From the NCBI RefSeq assembly GCF_029626145.1, contig NZ_JARUBJ010000002.1, positions 6,830,501 through 6,894,500 on the forward strand: a DNA stretch of 64,000 nucleotides. Direction: 5' to 3'. The position numbers and the translations under genes were made by a program. The stretch's first letter is position 1. Every line of letters begins with the position of its first letter. Positions 6,709-14,263 of this stretch are shown here, one piece after another. The DNA comes from Micromonospora sp. WMMD961 (GTDB taxonomy: Bacteria; Actinomycetota; Actinomycetes; Mycobacteriales; Micromonosporaceae). The notes beneath the pieces were generated by a model. That model made no database searches. It saw only the letters and a list, made by a program, of their open reading frames with translations, and was not told the DNA's origin.

Positions 6709-8946
6709 GTGGCTGACGACCGCTACGGTCGGGCGGTGGCGCAACCCGACCTGACCTTGACGGCGAGCCTACGGCCGGCCGCGTTGGACGCCCGACGGGG
6801 CATCGTCCGGCTGCACCCGGAGGCGATGACCGCACTGGGCCTGCGCCCCGGCGACCCGGTCCGGCTCGCCGGCCGCCGGGAGACCGCCGGCATCGTGGCG
6901 GCGGCGGCACCCGGCGCGAGCAGCGCCCTGATGTACGCCGACGACCTGGTCCTGGGCAACCTGGGCCTGCGCGACGGTGGTCAGGTGCGGGTCAGCCCGG
7001 CGCCGCTGACCCCGGCGGGTCGGGTCGTCCTGGCCGGGCCGGTGGGGGTGGTGGCGGCGGTCAGCCCGGAGATGCTGCGGCTCGCCCTGCTGGGCAAGGT
7101 ACTCACCGCCGGTGACGACGTGTCGCTGCTGCCGCAGGATGTGCTGCCGGACGCGTCGGTACGCGGCCTGGTCGAGGCGGCTCGTCGCAGCCTCGCCAAC
7201 ACTGTCGGTTTCGCCTGGACCAGCACCCTGCTCACCGTGGTCGCGGTCGAGCCGGCCGTCGGCGCGCTGGTCACCATGAACACGGTGGTCGCCTGGGAGC
7301 ACGGCGCGACCACCCACGGGCCCAGCGCGGCCGACACCGCGCCGCCCGAGCCGCGCGGGGCGGCCGACACGGCCCCGGTCGACGACGCCCCGGACGTGGA
7401 CGAGCTGCCCGGGCTGCGGGCCCAGGCCGAGGAGCTGACCGAACTGCTCGACCTCGGTTTCCACCACCGGGAGGTGCTGGGCCGGCTGGGCACCACGATC
7501 TCGTTGGGGGTGCTGCTCGTCGGCCCGGCGGGCTCCGGGAAGTCGGCGCTGGTCCGGGCCGTCGCCGCCCGGGTCGGTGCCCGTGTCCATCCGCTCTGGG
7601 CACCGGAGGTGGCCGCGCTGGCCAACCAGGCCGCCGCTGACCGGCTGCGCACCGCGGCGACAGCGGCCCGCGCCGGGGGGCCAGCGGTGCTGCTGGTCAG
7701 CGACGTCGAGGCGCTCGCACCGGCGGACGAGCCCGGCCCGGTGGCGACGGTGTTCCGCCAGGTGCTCGTGGAGAGCATCCGGGCCGGCGTCGCCGTGGTC
7801 TGCGCCACCAGCCGACCGGAGGCTGTCGACAGCGCGCTGCGCGCGCCGGACCTGTTGTCGCTGCGGATCAGCATCCCGCTCCCCGACCAGGCGCTGCGCC
7901 GCGAACAGCTCACCGTGCTGACCCGGCAGGTGCCGCTGGCCGACGACGTCCGGCTGGACGACGTGGCCGCGCGTACCCCCGGGTTCGTCGCGGCGGACCT
8001 GGCCGCGCTGGTCCGGGAGGCCGGGGTACGCGCGGCACTGCGGCAGAAGTCCGCCGAGACGCCCACTGTGTCGATGGCCGATTTCACCGCCGCCCTGGAG
8101 GTGGTCCGGCCGACCACGATGGCGGCGTCCACGCTGGACCTGGCCTCGGTGACCCTCGACGACGTGGGTGGCCTGGACGAGGTCAAGCAGACCCTCACCG
8201 AGTCGGTGTTGTGGCCGTTGACCTATCCGGACACGTTCGCCCGGCTCGGCGTCCAGCCGCCACGTGGCGTGCTGCTCTACGGGCCACCGGGCTGCGGCAA
8301 GACGTACCTGGTCACCGCGCTGGCCGGGTCGGGCCGGGCCAACGTGCTGTCGGTGAAGGGCGCCGAACTGCTCTCCAAGTGGGTCGGCGAGAGCGAGCGC
8401 GCGGTCCGGGAACTGTTCCGCCGGGCCCGCGAGGCGGCTCCCACACTGATCTTCCTGGACGAGGTGGACGCGCTGGCCCCGGTACGCGGCCAGGCGACCG
8501 ACGGGGGCACCACGGACCGGGTGGTCGCCGCTCTGCTCACCGAACTGGACGGGGTGGAGACGCTGCGCAACGTGGTGGTGGTCGGCGCGACGAACCGGCC
8601 GGATCTGGTCGACCCCGCACTGCTGCGACCGGGCCGGCTGGAGCGGCTGGTCTACGTGCCGCCGCCGGACGGGCCCGCCCGCTCGGAGATCCTGCGGGCC
8701 GCGTCCCGGCAGGTGCCGCTGGCCCCGGACGTGGACCTGGCGACCCTCGGCGACGAACTGACCGGCTTCTCCGCCGCCGACTGCGCGGCGCTGGTCCGGG
8801 AGGCGGCGCTGGCCGCCATGCGTGAGTCGCTCGCCGCCGCCACGGTCACCGCCGGGCATGTGGCGACCGCGCGGGCACGGGTGCGACCGTCGCTGGACCC
8901 GGCCCAGGTGGCCTGGCTGGCCGCGTACGCCGCTGACCGGGAGTGA
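6709..8946 (+). CDS. Cdc48/p97-like AAA+ ATPase with two AAA modules
   Basis: A 745-residue protein if GTG 6709 is used; GTG 6736 is an alternative and neither has a strong ribosome binding site. Residues about 10-95 resemble the double-psi barrel half of a Cdc48/VAT N domain (LHPEAMTALGLRPGDPVRL). The D1 P-loop GPAGSGKS lies near 271, but its Walker B reads VLLVSDVEAL, with Asp to Ser and Glu to Asp at the canonical DE. The usual arginine-finger segment is also absent. D2 is canonical: GPPGCGKT near 525, pore loop KWVGES, Walker B LIFLDEVDAL and GATNRPD..DPALLRPGRL. Such proteins unfold or remodel protein complexes with ATP. Its place at the end of the conservon operon suggests remodelling of that assembly. 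Confidence 0.88.
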   Translation: MADDRYGRAVAQPDLTLTASLRPAALDARRGIVRLHPEAMTALGLRPGDPVRLAGRRETAGIVAAAAPGASSALMYADDLVLGNLGLRDGGQVRVSPAPLTPAGRVVLAGPVGVVAAVSPEMLRLALLGKVLTAGDDVSLLPQDVLPDASVRGLVEAARRSLANTVGFAWTSTLLTVVAVEPAVGALVTMNTVVAWEHGATTHGPSAADTAPPEPRGAADTAPVDDAPDVDELPGLRAQAEELTELLDLGFHHREVLGRLGTTISLGVLLVGPAGSGKSALVRAVAARVGARVHPLWAPEVAALANQAAADRLRTAATAARAGGPAVLLVSDVEALAPADEPGPVATVFRQVLVESIRAGVAVVCATSRPEAVDSALRAPDLLSLRISIPLPDQALRREQLTVLTRQVPLADDVRLDDVAARTPGFVAADLAALVREAGVRAALRQKSAETPTVSMADFTAALEVVRPTTMAASTLDLASVTLDDVGGLDEVKQTLTESVLWPLTYPDTFARLGVQPPRGVLLYGPPGCGKTYLVTALAGSGRANVLSVKGAELLSKWVGESERAVRELFRRAREAAPTLIFLDEVDALAPVRGQATDGGTTDRVVAALLTELDGVETLRNVVVVGATNRPDLVDPALLRPGRLERLVYVPPPDGPARSEILRAASRQVPLAPDVDLATLGDELTGFSAADCAALVREAALAAMRESLAAATVTAGHVATARARVRPSLDPAQVAWLAAYAADRE

Positions 8947-9003
8947 GCCGACCAGCACAGGTGGTCGGTGGTGACCTCCGCGGCTGCCGCCGACCGGCCG
9001 GCG

Positions 9004-9618
9004 TCAGAGCGCGGGTGGCGTCGAATCCAGGCTGATTTCGGCGCGCACCTTACCGCCCTGCTCATGCAGTTTCGCGCCACATTTGTCAAGAACGGCGACA
9101 GCGCCCACGTTGTCCGGAGTCGTCTCCGCCACCACGACTCGCATTCCCGCCCGGGCTGCGGCGTTCAACAACTCGCGCAGGGCTGCCGCGCCGATCCCCT
9201 GCCCGCGCGCCGAGCGGCCGAGCCACATCCCGGTCTCCACCGTGTCGGGCTCGTCACAGCGCGTCATCCGCACCATGCCCACCACCTCGCCGCCGGCGAG
9301 AATCGCGTACATCTGCGAACGGGTCGGGCCGTCCAACCCGCCGAAGCTCGCCCTGTGGAACTCCCGAAAGGCCTCACGGCGGGCGAGCGACCAGCCGGCA
9401 GGTGCTTCGACCGGCGGCATGACATCGCCGGGCTCCGCCTCGGCAGCCGCTACGGAGAGCAACGGCTCCAGGTTCCGCTCGTCCACCGGCTCCAGCCGGA
9501 CCGCACCCGCCACGTGCCGCAGTCTGCCGCCCCCATCGGCCGAAGTCCACCCCAACGGCGATGCACTGGCGGTCCGGCCACCCGTCCCGGCCGGTCGGGC
9601 GGCCTGGGTGTTACTCAT
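9004..9618 (-). CDS. GNAT family N-acetyltransferase
   Basis: A 204-residue protein; ATG at 9618 follows an in-frame GTG at 9621. The GNAT fold is shown by beta strands 4 and 5 (MYAILAGGEVVGMVRM), the acetyl-CoA pyrophosphate loop RSARGQGIGAAAL, and ETTPDNVGAVAVLDKCGAKL, the usual N-x-x-A-x-x-x-x-x-K-x-G end. An additional 60-residue N-terminal part before the core resembles the first helices of the fold. The substrate cannot be read from the sequence. It converges on the AAA ATPase gene with only 57 bases between stops. Confidence 0.85.
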   Translation of the reverse strand: MSNTQAARPAGTGGRTASASPLGWTSADGGGRLRHVAGAVRLEPVDERNLEPLLSVAAAEAEPGDVMPPVEAPAGWSLARREAFREFHRASFGGLDGPTRSQMYAILAGGEVVGMVRMTRCDEPDTVETGMWLGRSARGQGIGAAALRELLNAAARAGMRVVVAETTPDNVGAVAVLDKCGAKLHEQGGKVRAEISLDSTPPAL

Positions 9619-9644
9619 CACGCTCTGTTGTCACCCGTTGGTGG

Positions 9645-10478
9645 TCAGAGCGCCGGCCCGAACTCGCAGAACACCACCGAGGCGTCGTCGGTCGCCTTGT
9701 GCCGGCGCAGCCGATCGGGGTGGTCGCGCTCTGCGGCCCGGACCCGGTCGATCAACCCGCCCGGCCCGTGGGCGCTCAGCAGGTCCAGCAGACCGGGCCA
9801 GTCGGTCAACCCGAACTGCTCCACCGCGCTGGACGCGCCGTCGCTGAGCAGAGCCGCCCGGCGCAGCGCCGTCGGGCCGTGCCGGGGCAGGGTCCCGGTC
9901 ACCGCGTGGAAGGCCGCGTCGGGATCGGCCGCCGCGACCCAGTAGCCGTGGGTGCGGTTCATCCGCTCCCGCTGGACGCTCACGGCGTGCCGGAACCGGG
10001 TCATCGGGTCCGCGGCCCCGCCCGGAACCGTTGCGACCGTCTCCCGCAGCTCCACCATCGCCGCGTCCAGCCGGCTGTCGGTCACCACGCTGACCTGACC
10101 GCCGCAGTCCAGGACCAGCGGGCTGTCGCAGAGCACCAGGTAGTCGACCTGGTCGCCGCAGTCGCGCAGGAGGCAGACCGTGCTGGACGGGGTGCCGGGA
10201 TGGTCGAGGTCGCACTGCTCGCCGTGGTCGGCACGCACCGCGAGGATGGCGGCGGCCAGGTTACTGGTCAGACGGGCCGCCGGGCGGACCGCCTCCGCCA
10301 CGCCGAGCCGGGCGGCCAGGTGCCGGACGTACCACTCCGGCCCGTGCACGCACCCGGTGTCGAAACCCTCCGGCACTGTCGCGCCGTCGAGGACACCGAC
10401 CAGCGGCCCGATCTGGAACACCAGGTCCTCGTTGACCGGCCGGCCGGGGGCCGGCGCGGACGCGGATCGTACGCGCAT
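9645..10478 (-). CDS. PP2C-like serine/threonine phosphatase domain protein
   Basis: A 277-residue cytosolic protein starting at ATG 10478 (a GTG lies just upstream at 10481). It shows PP2C landmarks: N-terminal R-x-x-NED, VGVLDGAT for the first metal-binding Asp, LCDSPLVL in the middle, ALLSDGASS for the second metal-binding Asp-Gly, and a C-terminal TDDASVV. The fold and the metal-binding aspartates look preserved, although the canonical DGMGG stretch is reduced to DGAT, so it is a divergent member. It probably removes phosphate from Ser/Thr or an unknown substrate. It is followed by the GNAT gene after 26 bases, so the two may share a transcript. Confidence 0.72.
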   Translation of the reverse strand: MRVRSASAPAPGRPVNEDLVFQIGPLVGVLDGATVPEGFDTGCVHGPEWYVRHLAARLGVAEAVRPAARLTSNLAAAILAVRADHGEQCDLDHPGTPSSTVCLLRDCGDQVDYLVLCDSPLVLDCGGQVSVVTDSRLDAAMVELRETVATVPGGAADPMTRFRHAVSVQRERMNRTHGYWVAAADPDAAFHAVTGTLPRHGPTALRRAALLSDGASSAVEQFGLTDWPGLLDLLSAHGPGGLIDRVRAAERDHPDRLRRHKATDDASVVFCEFGPAL

Positions 10479-10599
10479 CACCGTTGCTCCCCGGTCGGAT
10501 TGCTGCCCGTCATGACCCGCCCCCTCCGTCGCCTCCGGCGAGACGCGCTCGCCGCGTACCCCTTGGGCCTGGTGCCATTCCTGCTCCGGCCGGTGGAGG

Positions 10600-11028
10600 T
10601 CAGCGGCGACGGTTGCGGGCGCGCGACGAACGCAGCCGCCGGAGCCGACCGATCAGGACGGGATCGGCGGCGAGTGCGGCCGGATTGTCCAGCAGCCCGT
10701 TGAGCAGTTGGTAGTAGCGGGTCGAGGAAACCCCGAACGTGTCCCGGACGGCTTGCTCCTTGGCCCCGGCGTGCCGCCACCACTGCTGCTCGAAGGCGAG
10801 GATCGCCCGCTCCCGCTCGGTCAACGCCGCCCCTCGGTCGACGGGCTGGACGTCCACCGGTTCAACCGGCAGCGCCGACTCGTCGGCGGTCTCGATCGGC
10901 TCGGCCGGCAGCGCCGACTCGTCGGCGGTCTCGATGGGCGGAGCGGGCCGGGGGGCCGGAACGGTCGGCCCGACGCCACCCGGGCGAGCGTCGGTGGACG
11001 GCTCCGGGGTGGTGGCGTCGACGGACAT
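10600..11028 (-). CDS. DUF3263 helix-turn-helix protein
   Basis: A 142-residue protein from ATG 11028. The C-terminal 70 residues match DUF3263: LTERERAILAFEQQWWRHAGAKEQAVRD, the phrase TRYYQLLNGLLDNP and a basic end RLRRLRSSRARNRRR. This small helical domain occurs throughout actinobacteria and is presumed to bind DNA. The N-terminal 65 residues are low-complexity and contain a duplicated 13-residue unit (IETADESALP[AV]EP). It is separated from the upstream ABC permease by a strong hairpin at 11091-11122 and is probably transcribed alone. Precise role unknown. Confidence 0.82.
   Translation of the reverse strand: MSVDATTPEPSTDARPGGVGPTVPAPRPAPPIETADESALPAEPIETADESALPVEPVDVQPVDRGAALTERERAILAFEQQWWRHAGAKEQAVRDTFGVSSTRYYQLLNGLLDNPAALAADPVLIGRLRRLRSSRARNRRR
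10866..10935. repeat. two-copy 39-bp direct repeat within the DUF3263 gene
   Basis: The 31-base segments 10866-10896 and 10905-10935 are identical and recur with a 39-bp period, which is 13 codons. They encode the duplicated acidic unit in the disordered N-terminal region and keep the frame, so the copy number could change without breaking the protein. Confidence 0.85.
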
Positions 11029-11090
11029 TCGCTCAGCCTAGCCAGCGAGGACCCCTGTCGCAGCAGCCGGCGCGGCGTCGACCGAACGCA

Positions 11091-11122
11091 CGAAGGCCCC
11101 CGACTGTCGCCGGGGGCCTTCG
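11091..11122 (-). terminator. hairpin terminator after the ABC permease gene
   Basis: A perfect 12-bp stem, CGAAGGCCCCCG at 11091-11102 pairing with 11111-11122, closes an 8-base loop. It begins 10 bases past the permease stop at 11133 on the minus strand. There is no U tract, as is common in actinomycetes. It also lies just before the DUF3263 start at 11028 and would isolate that gene. Confidence 0.8.
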
Positions 11123-11132
11123 TAGCGGTACC

Positions 11133-12149
11133 TCAGGAGATGTCGCGGCGACGCATCGCCCAGAGCGCCGCCCCGAGGATCACCACCAACCCGACCGAGA
11201 ACAGTGCGGACGACTGCTGCCAGGTGATGTCCAGCGTGGCGGGTTTGCACTCCCCGTAGTAGGTCGCGTTACAGGAGTTCCAGTCCTGCAACGTCACCGT
11301 CTTCGTCATCCAGGCCAGCGCGTACGTGGGCAGCAGCCACGCCTCGGTGAACCGCACGCTGGCCATGGACAGCAGGATGCCCAGGCCGAACTGGCCGACC
11401 ACCATCACCGCCACCACGCCGCCGAGGGCCATCGCGGTGTGCCGACCCAGCGAGGCGAGGGCGAAACCGATGGTGGTGAGCACCAACACCAGCACCACAC
11501 CGCGTACGCCGGTCAACATGAAGGACTGCCATACCCCGGAGGTCATCTTCTCGGTGCTGCCCCGGAAGCTGGCGACCGCCCAGAAACCGGCGAACCACAG
11601 CACCGCGGCCGGCAGCGTCACCGCCAGGATGCCGGTGAGCAGCGCGGCCAGCTTGGTCAGCAGTACGGTGAGCCGCTTCGGCCGCCAGAGCAGCAGGTTC
11701 ATCATGCCGCCGGTGCTCCACTCGGCCCCGATGAAGGACGCGCCGATCACGAACCCGACCAGGGCGAGGATCGCCGCGAACGGGATCAGCGTCTCGTCGA
11801 ACGTCTCCCGGAAGTCGAACGTCGACGGCAGGAACCACTCCGCCTTGATCTCTTCCCGGGGCGGTGGCGTGATCACCGAGCAGTCATCGGGGTAGCGGCC
11901 GTCGCTCGGCGTGCCGGCCGTCTTGGCCCTCTCACACTCCGCGCGCTCCCTCTCGCTCCAGCGCACCTGCTCCTGGTACTGCTGGTCGGCTTGGCGCTCG
12001 GCCCGGGCGAGCTGCCCGGCGTCGATCTTCTGGTTGGTGAAGAACACGCCGACCACCACCGCGGCCAGCACCAGCAGGCCGAGCAGCGTCATGTAGCGGG
12101 TGAAACGCCGCTTGGCGAGCCGGCGCAACTCCGTACGATAGAGGCTCAC
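11133..12149 (-). CDS. ABC-2 type transporter permease
   Basis: A 338-residue membrane protein. GTG 12149 is preferred to GTG 12158 because it forms a GTGA overlap with the ATPase stop and lies about 9 bases after GGGGGAGG. An N-terminal basic cytoplasmic segment (LYRTELRRLAKRRF) precedes TM1. A 90-residue extracytoplasmic loop with charged residues and two Cys follows, then five further hydrophobic segments from about residue 125. The second TM segment is followed by EWSTGGMMNLLLWRP, the conserved segment of ABC-2 permeases. It would pair with the ATPase encoded directly upstream to form an exporter. The substrate is not evident. Confidence 0.87.
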   Translation of the reverse strand: MSLYRTELRRLAKRRFTRYMTLLGLLVLAAVVVGVFFTNQKIDAGQLARAERQADQQYQEQVRWSERERAECERAKTAGTPSDGRYPDDCSVITPPPREEIKAEWFLPSTFDFRETFDETLIPFAAILALVGFVIGASFIGAEWSTGGMMNLLLWRPKRLTVLLTKLAALLTGILAVTLPAAVLWFAGFWAVASFRGSTEKMTSGVWQSFMLTGVRGVVLVLVLTTIGFALASLGRHTAMALGGVVAVMVVGQFGLGILLSMASVRFTEAWLLPTYALAWMTKTVTLQDWNSCNATYYGECKPATLDITWQQSSALFSVGLVVILGAALWAMRRRDIS

Positions 12150-13156
12150 GCGCCCCACCCTCCCCCGGCGGCGCCGGGCTGACCCGTCCCGCCGACCTTC
12201 ATGGACTCGTCGACCTGCCGGTGCTGACCGGGTACCGGCGCGGTGGCGGTCAGTTCGAGGAAGACGCTCTCCAGATCGACGGCGATCGGCGCCAACTCGC
12301 TGACGTAGAGGTTCTGCTCGGCGAGCAGCCGCGTCACCGAGGCCGGCTTGTCGACGCCGGCCAGCATCAGGTGGTCGGGATGACCGGTCACCCGGATCCC
12401 GGCCTTGGTGAGCGTCTCGGTTGCCACCGGCAGGTCGCTGACCGCCTCCAACCGGATCCGGACCGCACCGGACGAGTGCTGCGCGAGCACCTCGTCGACC
12501 GGGCCGAACGCGACCCGCCGTCCCAGCGAGATGATGGTGACCGAGTCGCAGATCAGCTGGATCTCGCCGAGGATGTGGCTGGACAGCACCACAGTCATCC
12601 CCGACTCGGCGAGGTTGCGCATCAGCGTGCGCATCTCCCGGATGCCGCCCGGATCGAGGCCGTTGGCGGGCTCGTCGAGGATCAGCAGCTTCGGGTTCTT
12701 CAGCAGGGCCGAGGCCACCGCGAGTCGTTGCTTCATGCCCAGCGAGTACGTCTTGACCCGCTCGCCGGCCCGGTCGCGCAGCCCGACGAGTTCCAACACC
12801 TCGTCGACCCGGGTGGCCGGCACCTCGCCCGCCCCGGCCAGCAGGGACAGCGTGTCCCGTGCGGTGAAGTGCGGGAAGAACTGCGGGCTCTCCACGATCG
12901 CGCCGACCTGGCCGGCGACCGCGGGCAGCGCGTCGGGGACCTCGTGCCCGAGCAGCGCCATCCGGCCGCCGTCGGGTCGGATCAGGCCGAGCAGGGTACG
13001 CAGCGTGGTGGTCTTGCCGGACCCGTTGGGGCCCAGGAAGCCGTGCACCTGCCCTGCGTCGACCCGCATGTCGAAGCCGTCGAGCGCGTTGCGGGTGCCG
13101 CGTCGACGACTCTTGTACGTCTTACGTAGACCTTCGATCTCCAGGACAGCCGACAA
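12146..13156 (-). CDS. ABC exporter ATP-binding protein
   Basis: A 336-residue ATPase. The start is TTG 13156 (LSAVLEIEGLRKTYKS), preceded by GGGGGAGGTG; the reading frame continues upstream but without protein-like content. It has Walker A GPNGSGKTT, Q-loop, signature YSLGMKQRL, Walker B LLILDEPANGLDP and switch His in LSSHI. The C-terminal 80 residues form the extra domain seen in ABC-2/multidrug ATPases such as BcrA types. Expression probably starts from the promoter at 13194-13221, which carries two operator-like palindromes, so it should be under a dedicated repressor. That repressor is not encoded next to it, unless the DeoR gene at 13278 doubles in this role. Confidence 0.9.
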   Translation of the reverse strand: MSAVLEIEGLRKTYKSRRRGTRNALDGFDMRVDAGQVHGFLGPNGSGKTTTLRTLLGLIRPDGGRMALLGHEVPDALPAVAGQVGAIVESPQFFPHFTARDTLSLLAGAGEVPATRVDEVLELVGLRDRAGERVKTYSLGMKQRLAVASALLKNPKLLILDEPANGLDPGGIREMRTLMRNLAESGMTVVLSSHILGEIQLICDSVTIISLGRRVAFGPVDEVLAQHSSGAVRIRLEAVSDLPVATETLTKAGIRVTGHPDHLMLAGVDKPASVTRLLAEQNLYVSELAPIAVDLESVFLELTATAPVPGQHRQVDESMKVGGTGQPGAAGGGWGA

Positions 13157-13193
13157 GCTGCACCTCCCCCGATGGGTGGGCGTGACAGCCGAC

Positions 13194-13231
13194 ACCATAC
13201 GCGGTATGCAGGAGCACGCAATACGCGGTAT
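13194..13231 (-). promoter_or_regulatory. promoter with two ATAC-N3-GTAT operators before the ABC exporter
   Basis: On the minus strand a -35-like TTGCGT (13221-13216) and a -10-like TATGGT (13199-13194) are spaced 16 bp. An 11-bp near-palindrome ATACGCGGTAT occurs at 13197-13207 and again at 13221-13231, 24 bp apart. The surrounding 14 bases (ATACGCGGTATGCA) are also identical. One copy overlaps the -10 and the other touches the -35. This arrangement is typical for repression by a dimeric regulator; which family binds is not shown by the sequence. Confidence 0.6.
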
Positions 13232-13277
13232 GCATCGACGCGCCGATAGCGTCAATTCATCGACGGAACGTGACGGC

Positions 13278-14063
13278 TCAGGCGCAGACGACCTGCACGC
13301 CGGCGGCGCGGAACGCCTCCACCACCTCCGGGGCGGCACCGGAGTCGGTCACCAGCGTCTCCACCCGCTCCACCGGGCAGATCCGAGCGAAGGCGTGGCC
13401 CCCCAACTTGGACGAGTCGGCGATGATCACCACGCGCTTTGCCCGGGCCACCATCAGGTTGTTCATCGCCGCCTCGCCCTCGTGGTGGGCGGCTGCGCCG
13501 AGCTGCGGGTCGATCGCGTCCACACCGAGCAACGCGACGTCCAGGGTGACCTCACGCAGCAGCGCCCCGCCCAGCGGACCGACGAGTTCGAACGACTTCG
13601 GGCGCACCACCCCGCCGGCCACCACGACCTTCATCCGGGACCGCACCAGCAACTCGTTGGCGATGTTCAACGCGTTGGTGACCACGGTGAGCTGGGCGCC
13701 CTCGGCGCTGGTGTTCAGGTCCGGGCGGACGGCGAGAGCCCTCGCCACCTCGGTGCTCGTGGTGCCGCCGTTCAGGCCGACCACCGTGCCCGGCGTGACC
13801 AGCGCGGCGGCGGCTGCGCCGATCCGCTGCTTTTCCGCCGAGTGCTTGGCCGTCTTGTAACGCAGTGGCAGGTCGTACGAGACGCCGTTGGCGACCGCGC
13901 CACCCCGGGTCCTCGTGATCATCTGCTGCTGGGCGAGCTGGTCGAAGTCACGCCGGATGGTGGCCTGGGAGACGTCCAGCCGCTCGGCTGCCGCCTCGAC
14001 GCTGACCCGGCCGTTGTCGGTCAGCATCTCGAGAAGGGCGTTCCATCTGGCGTACCGGTCCAC
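13278..14063 (-). CDS. DeoR/GlpR-family repressor of the amino-sugar operon
   Basis: A 261-residue regulator. GTG 14063 (reading VDRYARWNALLEML) with GGGAGG 9 bases upstream is preferred to GTG 14114. The N-terminal winged helix has the DeoR signature: VSVEAAAERLDVSQATIRRDF followed by RTRGGAV. The C-terminal sugar-phosphate sensing domain carries VVGLNGGTTSTEVAR, VVTNALNIA, VVVAGG and LLGVDAID, and is related to ribose-5-phosphate isomerase-like folds. It is divergent from the SIS/ROK/nagA operon with a 200-bp gap containing four direct repeats. It is therefore very likely the local repressor, relieved by an amino-sugar phosphate. Confidence 0.9.
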   Translation of the reverse strand: MDRYARWNALLEMLTDNGRVSVEAAAERLDVSQATIRRDFDQLAQQQMITRTRGGAVANGVSYDLPLRYKTAKHSAEKQRIGAAAAALVTPGTVVGLNGGTTSTEVARALAVRPDLNTSAEGAQLTVVTNALNIANELLVRSRMKVVVAGGVVRPKSFELVGPLGGALLREVTLDVALLGVDAIDPQLGAAAHHEGEAAMNNLMVARAKRVVIIADSSKLGGHAFARICPVERVETLVTDSGAAPEVVEAFRAAGVQVVCA

Positions 14064-14118
14064 CGCGGAGGCCCTCCCAGCAACTGCACGGACGGTGATT
14101 GATTGCGTGCACACTAGT

Positions 14119-14210
14119 GCGCGAAACTGGGTGGGCGCAAAAGACTGACCTGCGCGATCGGCTGACCGGTTGCCACGGCCACCCGCATTCGCGCAGAATA
14201 ACGCGCGAAA
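14119..14210. promoter_or_regulatory. four GCGC(G/A)(A/G)AA direct repeats, candidate DeoR operators
   Basis: The intergenic region between the repressor and the operon holds GCGCGAAA at 14119-14126, GCGCAAAA at 14135-14142, GCGCAGAA at 14191-14198 and GCGCGAAA at 14203-14210. All have the same orientation and fall in two pairs spaced 16 and 12 bp. DeoR-type proteins commonly use repeated half-sites, so these are plausible binding sites for the adjacent regulator. A GAGGAG ribosome binding site for the operon follows at 14252-14257. Confidence 0.55.
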
Positions 14211-14263
14211 TGCGGGTCTAACGAGCCGTATTGCGCACCGGTCGCCCCTGCGAGGAGTTTTCC

